Source: Brevundimonas denitrificans
GTDB taxonomy: Bacteria; Pseudomonadota; Alphaproteobacteria; Caulobacterales; Caulobacteraceae
DNA: 42,335 nt
Direction of reading: 5' to 3'
NCBI RefSeq assembly: GCF_030160755.1
Contig: NZ_BSOY01000016.1
Coordinates: 1-42,335, forward strand
Below, piece by piece: positions 9,113-17,438 of the stretch (positions are counted from its first letter, which is position 1; every line of letters starts with the position of its first letter). The position numbers and the translations under genes are program-made. Below the pieces are notes generated by a model. The model ran no database searches. It saw only the letters and a list, made by a program, of their open reading frames with translations, and had not been told where the DNA came from.

Positions 9113-10699
9113 TTGACCAATTCGATCGCCAGCGATCCCGACGCGATTGAAGCCGAGCGGCTCCGTGTGCTGCGGTCATTCGACATTCTCGACACCGATC
9201 CCGAGCAGGCCTTCGACGACGTGATGCTGCTGGCGGCGCGCATCTGCGACGCGCCCATCGGCATGGTCAGTCTGGCGGTGGGCGACCGCCAGTGGTTCAA
9301 GGCCCGCGAGGGCGTCGACGTGCCGGAGATCGGACCGGCCAGTTCCTTCAGCCGGTATGCGATGCGGCAGCCGGGCGTGACCCTGGTGCGCGACGCCCGC
9401 CTCGACCCGCTGTTCGCCGACCATCCGCTTGTGACCGGCCAGTCCGGCTTCCGCTTCTACGCCGGGGCGCCGCTGATCGACGACCAGGGGCTGGCGCTGG
9501 GGGCCCTGTGTGTCATCGACACCCGGCCGCGCCCTCAGGGGCTGGACGAAACCCAGCTGATGACCATGGATGTGCTGGCACGGCAGGTCATGGCCCTGCT
9601 GGAGCGACGCCGCGCCCTGCGCGAGCGTCGGCGCAGCGACGAGGCCGCCACCGCCGCCGTCGAGGCCGCCCGTCTGGTGACCGAAAAGCTGGCGGAGAGC
9701 GACGCCCGCTTCCAGGCCATCGCCGACAGCATGCCCCAGATGGTCTGGTCGTCCCGGCCGGACGGTCACCATGACTACTATAACGCCCGCTGGTACGCCT
9801 TCACCGGCGCGGCCGAAGGCTCGGCCCTGGGCGACGCCTGGGGCGAGATGATCCATCCCGAGGACCAGGAGCGGGCGCGGACCGCCTGGCGGGCGTCGCT
9901 GTCCACGGGCGAGCCCTATGAGGTGGAGTATCGCCTGCTGCACCACACCGGGTCGTACGCCTGGACCCTGAGCCGCGCCATGCCGATCCGCGATGGATCG
10001 GGGGCGGTCACCCGCTGGTTCGGGACCGGCACGGACATCGCCGAGATGAAGCGGCTGGAGCAGGCCAAGGCTCTGCTGAGCCAGGAGTTGAGCCACCGGA
10101 TCAAGAACATCTTTGCGGTGATCTCGGCCTTGCTGGCCCTGTCGGCGCGGCAGTATCCCGAGGCCAAGGCTTTCGCCAAGGCCGCCCGGACCCGGATTTC
10201 AGCCCTGGCCCGGGCCCACGAATTCGTGCGGCCGCACACGGAATCCAGCCGACCCAGCCTGGACGGCACGACCCTGCACGCCTTCCTGCGCGACCTGTTC
10301 CTGCCCTATGATGACGAGGCGGGCCGCCCGCGCGTGGTGGTCAGCGGCGATGATGCGGACTTCGACGACCAGGCGGCGACCCCGGTCGCCCTGCTGTTTC
10401 ACGAACTGGCCACCAATGCGGCGAAATACGGAGCGCTGTCTGTTCCGGACGGTCGCGTCGCCCTGACCACCCTGCGACAGGGCGAGCGCTATGTAATGAC
10501 CTGGCGGGAGCGCGGCGGTCCGTTGCTGAAAGGAACGCCGCAGGGTGCGGGCTTCGGCTCCTCCCTGCTGGCCCTGTCCGTGGAAGGTCAACTGGGCGGT
10601 GCTCTGGAGCAGGTGTGGGCCCCCGGGGGGCTGGAGGTCGTGGCCGACATTCCGGCCACGGCCCTGGCGCCGCGCCGCGCCGCGGGACAATTCGCGTGA
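9113..10699 (+). CDS. HWE-family sensor histidine kinase (GAF-PAS-HWE)
   Basis: A 528-residue soluble kinase. Residues about 20-170 are a GAF domain of the type found in many alphaproteobacterial sensors (RVLRSFDILDTDPEQAFDDV at the start, FYAGAPLIDDQGLALGALCV later). A helix linker (170-195) leads to a PAS domain (about 198-320; DSMPQMVWSSRPDG, then WGEMIHPED). The kinase core is HWE/HisKA_2 type: H328 in LSHRIKNIFAVISALL, N box HELATNAAKYGAL, and the WxE motif in TWRERGG. These kinases usually pass phosphate to single-domain regulators; one follows 55 bases downstream. The start is TTG, chosen because GGAAGGAG lies 5 bases before it and no better start is near. There is no membrane segment, so the signal is probably cytosolic. 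Confidence 0.93.
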   Translation: MTNSIASDPDAIEAERLRVLRSFDILDTDPEQAFDDVMLLAARICDAPIGMVSLAVGDRQWFKAREGVDVPEIGPASSFSRYAMRQPGVTLVRDARLDPLFADHPLVTGQSGFRFYAGAPLIDDQGLALGALCVIDTRPRPQGLDETQLMTMDVLARQVMALLERRRALRERRRSDEAATAAVEAARLVTEKLAESDARFQAIADSMPQMVWSSRPDGHHDYYNARWYAFTGAAEGSALGDAWGEMIHPEDQERARTAWRASLSTGEPYEVEYRLLHHTGSYAWTLSRAMPIRDGSGAVTRWFGTGTDIAEMKRLEQAKALLSQELSHRIKNIFAVISALLALSARQYPEAKAFAKAARTRISALARAHEFVRPHTESSRPSLDGTTLHAFLRDLFLPYDDEAGRPRVVVSGDDADFDDQAATPVALLFHELATNAAKYGALSVPDGRVALTTLRQGERYVMTWRERGGPLLKGTPQGAGFGSSLLALSVEGQLGGALEQVWAPGGLEVVADIPATALAPRRAAGQFA

Positions 10700-10754
10700 A
10701 CCGCCATCCTCGCCCTGCGTTGAACGGATACAAGTCCGTTGTGAATCGAAACCA

Positions 10755-11162
10755 ATGACCGCCCGTATCCTGATCATCGAAGACGAAGCCCTCGTGGCGA
10801 TGGAGCTTCGCTTCGTGCTGGAGGACCTCGGCTATGAGGTCGTGGGCACCGCGCCGGACGCCAGGACCGCCCGCGCGCTCGCCAGCCGCGGCGGCGTCGA
10901 ACTGGCGCTGGTCGACATCCATCTGACGGACGGCGCCACCGGCGTCGGACTGGGCCAGGAACTGGGCGAAGGGTTCGGCGTCACGGTCCTGTACATGACC
11001 GCCAACCCCGGCATGGTCAGCCACGGGGTGCCCGGCACCATGGGCGTCCTGACCAAGCCGACGGACGAGGGATGCGTGCGCGGCGCCGTCGAATACGCCC
11101 TGCACCTGCGCCGCGGCGAGCCGGCGCCGGTGGTTCCCGACGGCCTGCAGATGTTCGGCTGA
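10755..11162 (+). CDS. Single-domain response regulator
   Basis: A 135-residue receiver domain with no output domain. Seen: acidic pocket E9-D10, phospho-acceptor D54 in LVDIHL, T82 in YMTAN, and K101 in LTKPTD. This is a complete CheY-like active site. The short C-terminal tail (RRGEPAPVVPDGLQMFG) has no recognisable domain. It lies directly after the HWE kinase on the same strand, so the pair is likely a phosphorelay module, perhaps a phosphate sink or an adaptor to another regulator; that role is inference. The ATG is the first good start in frame after the kinase stop codon. No strong ribosome binding site is visible. Confidence 0.92.
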   Translation: MTARILIIEDEALVAMELRFVLEDLGYEVVGTAPDARTARALASRGGVELALVDIHLTDGATGVGLGQELGEGFGVTVLYMTANPGMVSHGVPGTMGVLTKPTDEGCVRGAVEYALHLRRGEPAPVVPDGLQMFG

Positions 11163-11171
11163 CGCCCGGCC

Positions 11172-12182
11172 CTACCAGACGCCGATCTTCTCGGCCTGTT
11201 TGTGCGAGATCGGATTGTGGGCGCGGGCGTGATCTTCCTCGGCGAGGAAGCGGACGGCCTCCAGCGCGGCCATACAGCCCATGCCGGCGGCGGTGACGGC
11301 CTGGCGGTAGATGTCGTCCGTGACGTCGCCCGCGGCCCAGACGCCCTCGATGGCGGTCGCCGCCGTCCCGGGTTTCACCACCAGATAACCGCCCTGTTTG
11401 GTCTCCAGCTGCCCGGCGAACAGTTCCGATGACGGGGCATGGCCGATGGCGATGAAGACGCCGTCCGCCGTCAGCTCGCGCGTCTCGCCGGTCTGGACGT
11501 TCTTCAGCCGGGCGCCGGTGACATTGACCCCGCCGAAGCTGTTGGTCTCGCCGAGGATCTCGTCGATGGCGGAGTTCCAGATCACCTCGACCTTGGGGTT
11601 GGCGAACAGCCGGTCCTGCAGGATGCGTTCGGCGCGGAACTCGTCGCGACGGTGCACGACCGTGACCTTCGAGGCGAAATTGGTCAGGAACAGCGCCTCT
11701 TCCACGGCCGTATTCCCCCCGCCGACGACGATGACCTCCTTGCCGCGATAGAAGAAGCCGTCGCAGGTGGCGCAGGCTGAGACGCCGAAGCCCTGGTATT
11801 TCGCCTCGCTCTCGATCCCCAGCCATTTGGCCTGGGCGCCGGTGGAGATGATCACCGTCTCGGCGAACAGCTCGGTCCCCGAGTCCAGCGTCAGGCGGAA
11901 CGGCCGCTGCGAGAGGTCGGCCTTGACCACGATGTCCTCGATCACCTCGGTCCCGACGTGCTCGGCCTGGGCGCGCATCTGCTCCATCAGCCAGGGGCCC
12001 TGGATGACGTCGGCGAAGCCGGGATAGTTCTCGACATCGGTGGTGATGGTCAGCTGGCCGCCCGGCTGCAGGCCGGCGATGACGACGGGGTTCAGCAGGG
12101 CGCGCGCGGCGTAGATGGCGGCGGTCCAGCCGGCGGGGCCGGAGCCGATGATGGCGACGCGGACGGTTCTCGGAGTGCTCAT
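11172..12182 (-). CDS. trxB: Thioredoxin-disulfide reductase
   Basis: A 336-residue FAD/NADPH enzyme that reduces oxidised thioredoxin in the cytosol. Seen: N-terminal FAD-binding GSGPAGWTAAIYAARA, the redox-active pair C137-A-T-C140 followed by DGFFYRG, NADPH-binding VVGGGNTAVEEALFL, and the second FAD motif GVWAAGDV near the end. Length is slightly above the ~320 of most TrxB. The ATG start is followed by a short Thr/Arg-rich lead and then the FAD motif. The frame stays open a further 78 codons, but that part overlaps the divergent small gene and is low-complexity. It is convergent with the response regulator gene, with only 9 bases between stops. Confidence 0.97.
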   Translation of the reverse strand: MSTPRTVRVAIIGSGPAGWTAAIYAARALLNPVVIAGLQPGGQLTITTDVENYPGFADVIQGPWLMEQMRAQAEHVGTEVIEDIVVKADLSQRPFRLTLDSGTELFAETVIISTGAQAKWLGIESEAKYQGFGVSACATCDGFFYRGKEVIVVGGGNTAVEEALFLTNFASKVTVVHRRDEFRAERILQDRLFANPKVEVIWNSAIDEILGETNSFGGVNVTGARLKNVQTGETRELTADGVFIAIGHAPSSELFAGQLETKQGGYLVVKPGTAATAIEGVWAAGDVTDDIYRQAVTAAGMGCMAALEAVRFLAEEDHARAHNPISHKQAEKIGVW

Positions 12183-12258
12183 GCCCCTATTTAGGCGTTG
12201 ATTCCCTCCGGCGCGATGCCAGGCTGTCGCCTGTTCACAGGTCTTGTCGGAGGATGAC

Positions 12259-12552
12259 GTGGCGCAAACCAGCTTTCTGGGCATCGGCATAGCCGTCGGC
12301 GTCGGCGTGGGAACGGCCATCGGCCTGGCCATGGGCAACCTGGCGCTGGGCATCGGCGCCGGGGCCGGCGCCGGTCTTGCGATCGGCATCGCCATGGACG
12401 CCGGCCGCAACCGCAAGGAACGCGACAGGTCCGGTTCGGACGGCGGCGTCTATACGTCAGACGGGGGCGGGCGGGACCACAGCCCGGACGGCGGGTCTGA
12501 CAGCGGGTCTGACGGCGGCGGCGGGGGCGACGGCGGCGGCGGCGGCGACTAG
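12259..12552 (+). CDS. Small glycine-rich membrane protein with a Ser/Asp/Gly tail
   Basis: A 97-residue protein I do not recognise. Residues about 5-50 are a long hydrophobic Gly/Ala/Ile/Val stretch with many GxxxG spacings (GIGIAVGVGVGTAIGLAMG, then GAGAGAGLAIGIAM), likely one or two packed membrane helices. A short basic turn (GRNRKERDR) follows, then a tail made almost only of Ser, Asp and Gly, ending in repeated GGGGGD. The GTG start is preferred over a TTG five codons earlier because GGAGGA lies 5 bases before it. By the positive-inside rule the basic turn should be cytosolic. It is divergent from trxB and convergent with the next gene. The tail could be a flexible linker or metal-binding segment; this is a guess. 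Confidence 0.7.
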   Translation: MAQTSFLGIGIAVGVGVGTAIGLAMGNLALGIGAGAGAGLAIGIAMDAGRNRKERDRSGSDGGVYTSDGGGRDHSPDGGSDSGSDGGGGGDGGGGGD

Positions 12553-12584
12553 ACCTCGTCGGGCCGGCCGTCGTCGCGCGGTCA

Positions 12585-13079
12585 TCAGGGCGCGGGCGGC
12601 ACGGTGATGACGCCGATCCGCTGGCCGTCGAGATAGACGTTTCCGGCGTCGTCAAACGGCAGTTCATTGCCGAGAATGACCACCACATGGTCCCGGGGCG
12701 AGAGGCGTCGGCTGAGCCGATAGCCATCCGAATGGGAGCCGCCGCAGATGAAGCGCGACCGGTCAAGATCCGGCGGGCAGCCCTGATACTCGTTGCCTGT
12801 GATCCGGAATCCCAAAGCGTCGGAACTCCAGACGCCGCTCTCGGGACTGTAGCGCCCCTCGAACACGACCCAGTGGTCGAAGCCTTCAGGGTAGGACCAG
12901 TTTCCTTCCCGAAGCGGCAGGGTGTTCTTCCTGGTCGCAACGAGGAAGGGGCGGCCGGCGGACATCATTTCCACGAGGGTTTCCGCGGGCGCGGCCTCCT
13001 GCCGGGGCGCGGCGACGGCGGGCAGGGCGAGGGCGGCGAACAGGGTCGCAAGGCTGGCGAGGCGGATCTTTCGGGACAC
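12585..13079 (-). CDS. Secreted protein, unknown
   Basis: A 164-residue protein with a clear signal peptide (SRKIRLASLATLFAALA, then LPAVAA) and probable cleavage after AVAA, so it should be periplasmic. The mature part has several aromatic residues (GNWSYPEGFDHWVVFEGRYS) and two Cys (CPPDLDRSRFICGG) that could form a disulfide. I see no known domain. The GTG start is chosen because CGGAG lies about 9 bases upstream and the frame before it has no protein character. It lies 28 bases after the stop of the ELM1-family gene on the same strand, so it could be the last gene of a greA-ELM1 transcript. Confidence 0.75.
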   Translation of the reverse strand: MSRKIRLASLATLFAALALPAVAAPRQEAAPAETLVEMMSAGRPFLVATRKNTLPLREGNWSYPEGFDHWVVFEGRYSPESGVWSSDALGFRITGNEYQGCPPDLDRSRFICGGSHSDGYRLSRRLSPRDHVVVILGNELPFDDAGNVYLDGQRIGVITVPPAP

Positions 13080-13107
13080 AGGTTTCTCCGGGCGGGGTCG
13101 GCTCAGT

Positions 13108-14127
13108 TCAGTTGACCCCGGATCCGCGCCGCGCGCCAGCAACCAGATCCAGCACCGCCCGCGCCGCACGATCCGTTTCGCCGAGCGGCTCATAGCGCCA
13201 GCTTTCCAACGACCCGTCGAACGGCCGCGCCGCGCCCCGTTCGCGCAGGTCGGCGTGCAGACGCGCGAATTTGTCCGCCGGCTTGAGCGGGATCATGGGC
13301 AGGATGTGGACGGGCGCGCCCGTCGAGGCGGCCTCGGCGGCCATGTTGGCGCTGTCCTCGGTCACCAGGATGTGGTCGGCGAATTTCAGGAAGGCGAAAT
13401 AGGGGTTCGGACCTTCGCCGTCCCAGATCAGGCCCGGCAGATGTTTCAGCCGCGCGGTGATGGCGGCCTTCGCCGCCTCGGGCGTGCGGCGCGAAAAGGT
13501 CAGCATCAGCGAGCCGCCGGCGGCCTCCACGGCCTTCGCGATCCGGTCCGCGAGTTCGACGGCGTGGGCTTCGGTCAGGTCGAACGCTCTCGACCGTCCC
13601 CCGATCAGGGCTGCGACGCGCGGCGGGGGCAGGGTCTGCAGCGTGTCCGCGAAGGCGGCTGCGCCCTCGGCCAGCCGGTCCGCCGTCACCCGGTGGGGCG
13701 AACCGGTGATCGACAGGACATTGGGGCCGGCGACGCCGTCGTGGGCCGGGGCGACGACCAGATCATAGGCGGCGGGGTTCCAGCGCGGGTCCTGGGTCTG
13801 GACCACGAGGGTCTTGCCGCCCGACCGGTCGCGGACGCGGGCCGAGAGCGGCAGCGTCGCGCGGCCCGTGGCGATCCACAGGTCGGGCCATGCCTCGCCG
13901 GCGGCGGGTTCAGTGGGGTCGGAGGACAGGTCCAGCATCCAGGACGCCTTGAGCGCCGACGGCAGCTTGTCGAAGAGGCTGCGCCAGCGGATGCGTTTGA
14001 CGGTGATGCGGGACGGAAAAAGGCGCTGGACGGCTTCCGCCAGACCCAGCGCCTGATTTTCCATGCCGGTCCGGCCGTCAGAGACGACCCAGATCGAAAG
14101 CGGGGTCTGGTCGGACCCTATTTCCAC
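13108..14127 (-). CDS. ELM1/DUF1022-family protein (glycosyltransferase-like fold)
   Basis: A 339-residue protein of the family annotated as mitochondrial fission ELM1 in bacteria. Seen: [20 protein letters not shown] at the N-terminus (the family signature), [21 protein letters not shown], the central [15 protein letters not shown], and a C-terminal [20 protein letters not shown], which resembles the nucleotide-sugar-binding end of GT-B glycosyltransferases. The bacterial function is not established; an envelope glycosylation role is only suggested by the fold. The GTG start lies inside the last codons of greA (10-base overlap), a sign of translational coupling. The mitochondrial name comes from plant homologues and should not be read as function here. 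Confidence 0.88.
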   Translation of the reverse strand: MEIGSDQTPLSIWVVSDGRTGMENQALGLAEAVQRLFPSRITVKRIRWRSLFDKLPSALKASWMLDLSSDPTEPAAGEAWPDLWIATGRATLPLSARVRDRSGGKTLVVQTQDPRWNPAAYDLVVAPAHDGVAGPNVLSITGSPHRVTADRLAEGAAAFADTLQTLPPPRVAALIGGRSRAFDLTEAHAVELADRIAKAVEAAGGSLMLTFSRRTPEAAKAAITARLKHLPGLIWDGEGPNPYFAFLKFADHILVTEDSANMAAEAASTGAPVHILPMIPLKPADKFARLHADLRERGAARPFDGSLESWRYEPLGETDRAARAVLDLVAGARRGSGVN

Positions 14128-14591
14128 TCGACCTTGAGGATTTCGTAGGCCTTGACGCCGCCCGGGGTGTTGACCTCGACCACGTCGCCGACCGCCTTGG
14201 AGATCATGGCGCGGGCGATGGGCGAGGCGACGGAGATCTTGCCCGCCTTCACATCGGCTTCGTGCTCGCCGACGATCTGGTAGCGGGCCTCTTCCTCGGT
14301 GTCCTCGTCCACGACCGTGACCGTGGCGCCGAACATGACCTGGTCGCCGTTCAGCTTGGTCACATCGATGACCTGGGCGCGGCTGATCTTGTCCTCGATG
14401 TCCGCGATCTGGCCCTCGATCCAGCCCTGACGCTCTTTCGCGGCATGATATTCAGCGTTTTCAGACAGATCGCCATGCTCGCGCGCTTCAGAGATGGCCG
14501 AGATCACGCTCGGCCGCTCCACGGACTTCAATTGCTTCAGCTGATCGTCGAGGACACGGTAGCCCTCGGCCGTCATCGGCACTTTTTCCAT
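14118..14591 (-). CDS. greA: Transcription elongation factor GreA
   Basis: A 157-residue GreA of normal length. It enters the RNA polymerase secondary channel and stimulates cleavage of backtracked RNA. Seen: the N-terminal coiled coil beginning [20 protein letters not shown], the acidic tip loop in [20 protein letters not shown] with the two acidic residues needed to activate cleavage (D and E of GDLSENAEY), and the FKBP-like C-terminal domain ([20 protein letters not shown], then [15 protein letters not shown]). The ATG is the only start that gives the conserved first helix. The downstream ELM1-family gene overlaps its stop codon, so both should be translated from one mRNA. Confidence 0.97.
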   Translation of the reverse strand: MEKVPMTAEGYRVLDDQLKQLKSVERPSVISAISEAREHGDLSENAEYHAAKERQGWIEGQIADIEDKISRAQVIDVTKLNGDQVMFGATVTVVDEDTEEEARYQIVGEHEADVKAGKISVASPIARAMISKAVGDVVEVNTPGGVKAYEILKVEWK

Positions 14592-14669
14592 ATGTCGTGA
14601 GTTTCTTGCTTCGCCCGACTGAAGGTTTGGTGACGCCAGAGGTCGCTGGGCGCTTGCGACCGGCCAAAG

Positions 14670-14698
14670 AGGGTAGGGCGCCAAGCCCCAAGGTTCAA
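14670..14698 (-). promoter_or_regulatory. Possible promoter of greA
   Basis: On the minus strand, TTGAAC (14698-14693) and TACCCT (14675-14670) are separated by 17 bases, about 80 bases before the greA start. The -35 part is good and the -10 part is poor, so this is a weak candidate only. Confidence 0.25.
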
Positions 14699-14731
14699 GG
14701 GGCAGGACGCAACAGTGTTATGTCGGGAATG

Positions 14732-14971
14732 TTACGCCGGGCGGTTTCGCCTTCGCGTTCTCGCCTGACGGACGAGGCTCCAGGCCAGCCAGCCGATCGC
14801 CGCCAGCCCCAGCGCCATGAACAGGCTGGAGACAATGAAAACCCCGGTCGCGATGAAGGCCAGCACGAACGCAACGGCGGCGGTCAGGGCGGCGATGACT
14901 TGAATGGTTCTCAGGCGCATGAGCCTGTTAACGTCCAATTCACGGGCGGGTTGCGGCGACGGCAGGGACAT
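14732..14971 (-). CDS. Small membrane protein, two predicted helices
   Basis: A 79-residue protein, not recognised. It has a short polar N-terminus (about 1-22), two hydrophobic helices (about 24-45 and 48-68) and a basic C-terminal tail (RQARTRRRNRPA). The basic residues at both ends suggest both termini lie in the cytosol with a short periplasmic turn. No strong ribosome binding site precedes the ATG. An internal ATG at codon 18 (MRLRTIQV) is a possible alternative that would keep both helices. It sits between greA and the glutathione S-transferase gene, on the same strand as both. Confidence 0.6.
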   Translation of the reverse strand: MSLPSPQPARELDVNRLMRLRTIQVIAALTAAVAFVLAFIATGVFIVSSLFMALGLAAIGWLAWSLVRQARTRRRNRPA

Positions 14972-15010
14972 GCGCCGGTTCTTCGCCGGTGTGGCGCCGG
15001 CGCCAGCCCC

Positions 15011-15676
15011 TCAGGCGTAGCTGTAGGGGCCTCCCCGCTCGAGCGCCCGCTGATAGGCCGGGCGGGCGTGAATCTTCTGCAGGAAGGCTTTCAGCTTCGG
15101 CTTGTCCGGGCCGTAGGGGACCCGGCTGCCCGCGGCTTCGACCGGAAAGCTCATCATGATGTCGGCCGCCGAGAAGGCGTCGCCGGCGAACCATTCGGAC
15201 CGGCCCAGTTCGGCCTCCCAGTAGTCCGTATGGGCGGTGATCTGCGGGTCGATCATATTGGCGTTCATCGCCTGGCTGATGCCCTTGGCCACGCCGCGCG
15301 CCAGGAAGGGCACGCGTTTGGGCAGCACGGTGAAGATCAGCTTCAGCAGCAGGGGCGTCATGGCCGACCCCTCGGCATAGTGCAGCCAGTAGGTGAACCG
15401 CCGCGCCTCCGGCGTGCCGGGCGCGGGCCGCAGGCCAGCGGACGGGCAGGTCTCCAGCAGATATTCAATAATGGCCCCGGTCTCGGCCAGCCGGGCCTCG
15501 CCGTCGTCGAGCACCGGCGACTTGCCCAGCGGATGGATCGCCTTCAGCGCCGGGGGGGCCAGGTTGGTCTTCGCGTCGCGCTGATACCGCTTCACCTCAT
15601 AGGGCAGGCCCATCTCCTCGAGCAGCCAGAGGACCCGCTGCGAGCGGGAATCGTTCAGGTGGTGGACGGTGATCAT
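15011..15676 (-). CDS. Glutathione S-transferase family protein
   Basis: A 221-residue two-domain GST. The N-terminal thioredoxin-like domain (1-80) has HHLNDSRSQRVLWLLEEMGL, where Ser10 or Ser12 is in the place of the catalytic Ser/Cys, and the glutathione-binding cis-Pro and ETGAI stretch (KSPVLDDGEARLAETGAIIE). The C-terminal helical domain ends with AGDAFSAADIMMSFPVEAAG, the usual N-capping motif of GSTs. It belongs to a general bacterial GST group; the substrate cannot be told. The ATG has CGGAG 7 bases upstream. A small minus-strand gene lies 60 bases before it and may share its promoter. Confidence 0.93.
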   Translation of the reverse strand: MITVHHLNDSRSQRVLWLLEEMGLPYEVKRYQRDAKTNLAPPALKAIHPLGKSPVLDDGEARLAETGAIIEYLLETCPSAGLRPAPGTPEARRFTYWLHYAEGSAMTPLLLKLIFTVLPKRVPFLARGVAKGISQAMNANMIDPQITAHTDYWEAELGRSEWFAGDAFSAADIMMSFPVEAAGSRVPYGPDKPKLKAFLQKIHARPAYQRALERGGPYSYA

Positions 15677-15736
15677 GGCGCGGCTCCGCTTGGCCCGCGC
15701 AGTTAGCGCGGTTGACGCGGCGTCGGTCCAGCGGAT

Positions 15737-15943
15737 TCAGACGCGACGTCCGCTCCAGCGGCGACGGGGATGGACGGGCCGGCCCGCGCTTCCGGCGGGG
15801 TGTTTCGCAGTCTGCCGCTGCTCCCACAGCTGGAAGGCCAGGGTCGCCAGGGCCAGCTTGCCCGCGTGGCGACCGGCCATGCGCCGCCCGCCCTTGCTGA
15901 GCAGCAGGCCGCCGATCAGGGTCGCGAGTTTGGGAAGGGGCAT
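15737..15943 (-). CDS. Small basic protein, unknown
   Basis: A 68-residue protein, not recognised. It starts with a moderately hydrophobic stretch (MPLPKLATLIGGLLLSKGG), then a second one (GKLALATLAFQLWEQRQ), and ends in a basic, low-complexity tail. A good ribosome binding site (CGGAGA) lies 5-6 bases before the ATG, the main reason to call it. The opposite strand also has an open frame here but without a comparable start signal. It may be a small membrane-associated protein. Confidence 0.5.
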   Translation of the reverse strand: MPLPKLATLIGGLLLSKGGRRMAGRHAGKLALATLAFQLWEQRQTAKHPAGSAGRPVHPRRRWSGRRV

Positions 15944-15999
15944 GGCGGTCTCCGGTTCATGGAGTGAACGGGCGGAGCCGTGAACGGTTCAGCCGCGCC

Positions 16000-17322
16000 T
16001 CATCCCTTCGGCATCAACGCCTGCGCCGCCACGACCATGGCCTCGACGCCGGTGACGACCGAGGGCTGGGGGTCGATGCGGAACAGGGGGGAGTGGTGGC
16101 CCGGCGCGGTCGCCACGTCCGCCGCGGGCGTGCCGCCGACGCTGAAATAGACGCCCTTCACCCCGGTGTCGGGCGTGACGAACCAGGCGAAGTCCTCGGC
16201 GCCCATGCCGGTGCGGGGATTGTCCACAAGCCGCTCGGCGCCCATGGCCGCGCCGATGGCGGTTCGCACGCGGGCGGCGGTGGCGGCGTCATTGATGGTC
16301 GGGGGCGTGGTCTCGGTCGGGGAGCGGAGGACGGTCGGCAGGCGGTCTTCGGACACGCCGAGCGCCAGGGCGGTGCCCCGCACGACCCGGTCGATGCCGT
16401 CCAGCAGGGCCAGCCGGGTCTCGGGATTGTCGGCGCGGACGGTCAGCTGCAGGTCGACGCGGTCGGATATGATGTTGTGCTTGATGCCGCCGTGGAAGGA
16501 CCCGACGGTGACGATCGCCCCCTCCAGCGGATTGATGCTGCGGCTGGGCAGGGTCTGCAGGTTCATCACGATGGCCGAGGCGACCACGATCGGATCGACG
16601 CCGAGGTGAGGATAGGCCCCGTGGGTGCCGACGCCATGCACGGCGATGTCGACGCTGTCCGAGCTGGACGAGGTGATGCCCAGCGGCAGGTCGATCAGGC
16701 CGGTGGCGAGGTCCGCCGAGACGTGGAAGGCCAAGGCGATGTCCGGCTTGGGGAAGCGGGTGTAGAGGCCGTCCTGCACCATGGCCCGGGCGCCGAAGAT
16801 GCGCTCCTCTGCCGGCTGGGCGATCAGCACCAGGGTGCCGGACCAGTCCTGCCGCCGCGCCATCATCTGCCGCGCCGTGCCGATCAGGGCGGTGATGTGC
16901 ACATCATGGCCGCAGGCGTGCATGACCGGCTTTTCCGCGCCGTCGCTGTCGGTCTGGCGGACAGTGGAGGCATTGGCCAAGCCCGACTGTTCGGCCAGTG
17001 GCAGGCCGTCCATGTCGGCGCGGATCATGACCGTGGGGCCGGCCCCGTTGCGCAGCACCGCGACCACGCCCGTGCCGCCGACACCGGTCGTCACGTCATA
17101 GCCGAGGGCGGTCAGTTGGGCCGCCATGATGCCGGCGGTCCGCACCTCCATGCCCGACAGTTCGGGGTTGCGGTGGAAGTCGTCGAACAGGGCGCCGAGG
17201 TTGGCGTCATAGTCGCGCGCAATGGCCTGGCGCAGCTCGACATCGGTCGAGCCCGTCTGGGCCTGCACCGCCCCGGCCGTGAGCATGGCCAGCGCCGCCG
17301 TCGTCGCAAGAAGAAGTCGCAT
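16000..17322 (-). CDS. M20-family metallopeptidase/amidohydrolase, secreted
   Basis: A 440-residue enzyme with a signal peptide (RLLLATTAALAMLTAGAVQA, cleavage near residue 21-22), so it acts in the periplasm or outside. It is an M20D-type amidohydrolase, a family that cuts N-acyl amino acids, indole-conjugated amino acids or related amides. Seen: metal-binding MHACGHDVH (C137, H139), the acidic pair E172-E173 in AQPAEERIFG, H200, the dimerisation domain in the middle, and GMGAEDFAWF near the end. The substrate is unknown. The ATG was chosen because it begins the signal peptide and has GGGGGCGGA upstream; a longer frame would run into the promoter region of the divergent selD. Confidence 0.92.
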   Translation of the reverse strand: MRLLLATTAALAMLTAGAVQAQTGSTDVELRQAIARDYDANLGALFDDFHRNPELSGMEVRTAGIMAAQLTALGYDVTTGVGGTGVVAVLRNGAGPTVMIRADMDGLPLAEQSGLANASTVRQTDSDGAEKPVMHACGHDVHITALIGTARQMMARRQDWSGTLVLIAQPAEERIFGARAMVQDGLYTRFPKPDIALAFHVSADLATGLIDLPLGITSSSSDSVDIAVHGVGTHGAYPHLGVDPIVVASAIVMNLQTLPSRSINPLEGAIVTVGSFHGGIKHNIISDRVDLQLTVRADNPETRLALLDGIDRVVRGTALALGVSEDRLPTVLRSPTETTPPTINDAATAARVRTAIGAAMGAERLVDNPRTGMGAEDFAWFVTPDTGVKGVYFSVGGTPAADVATAPGHHSPLFRIDPQPSVVTGVEAMVVAAQALMPKG

Positions 17323-17438
17323 CGTTCCGCCCCCGGTTTTGAGGCGGGAAGATTGGTCCGGCGGCGCCGGGCTGGCAACGGCCAAAGCGAAGCGCCCGGC
17401 TGTTGAGTTCGACGGCGGTTTGGCCCTAAGCCCATGCC

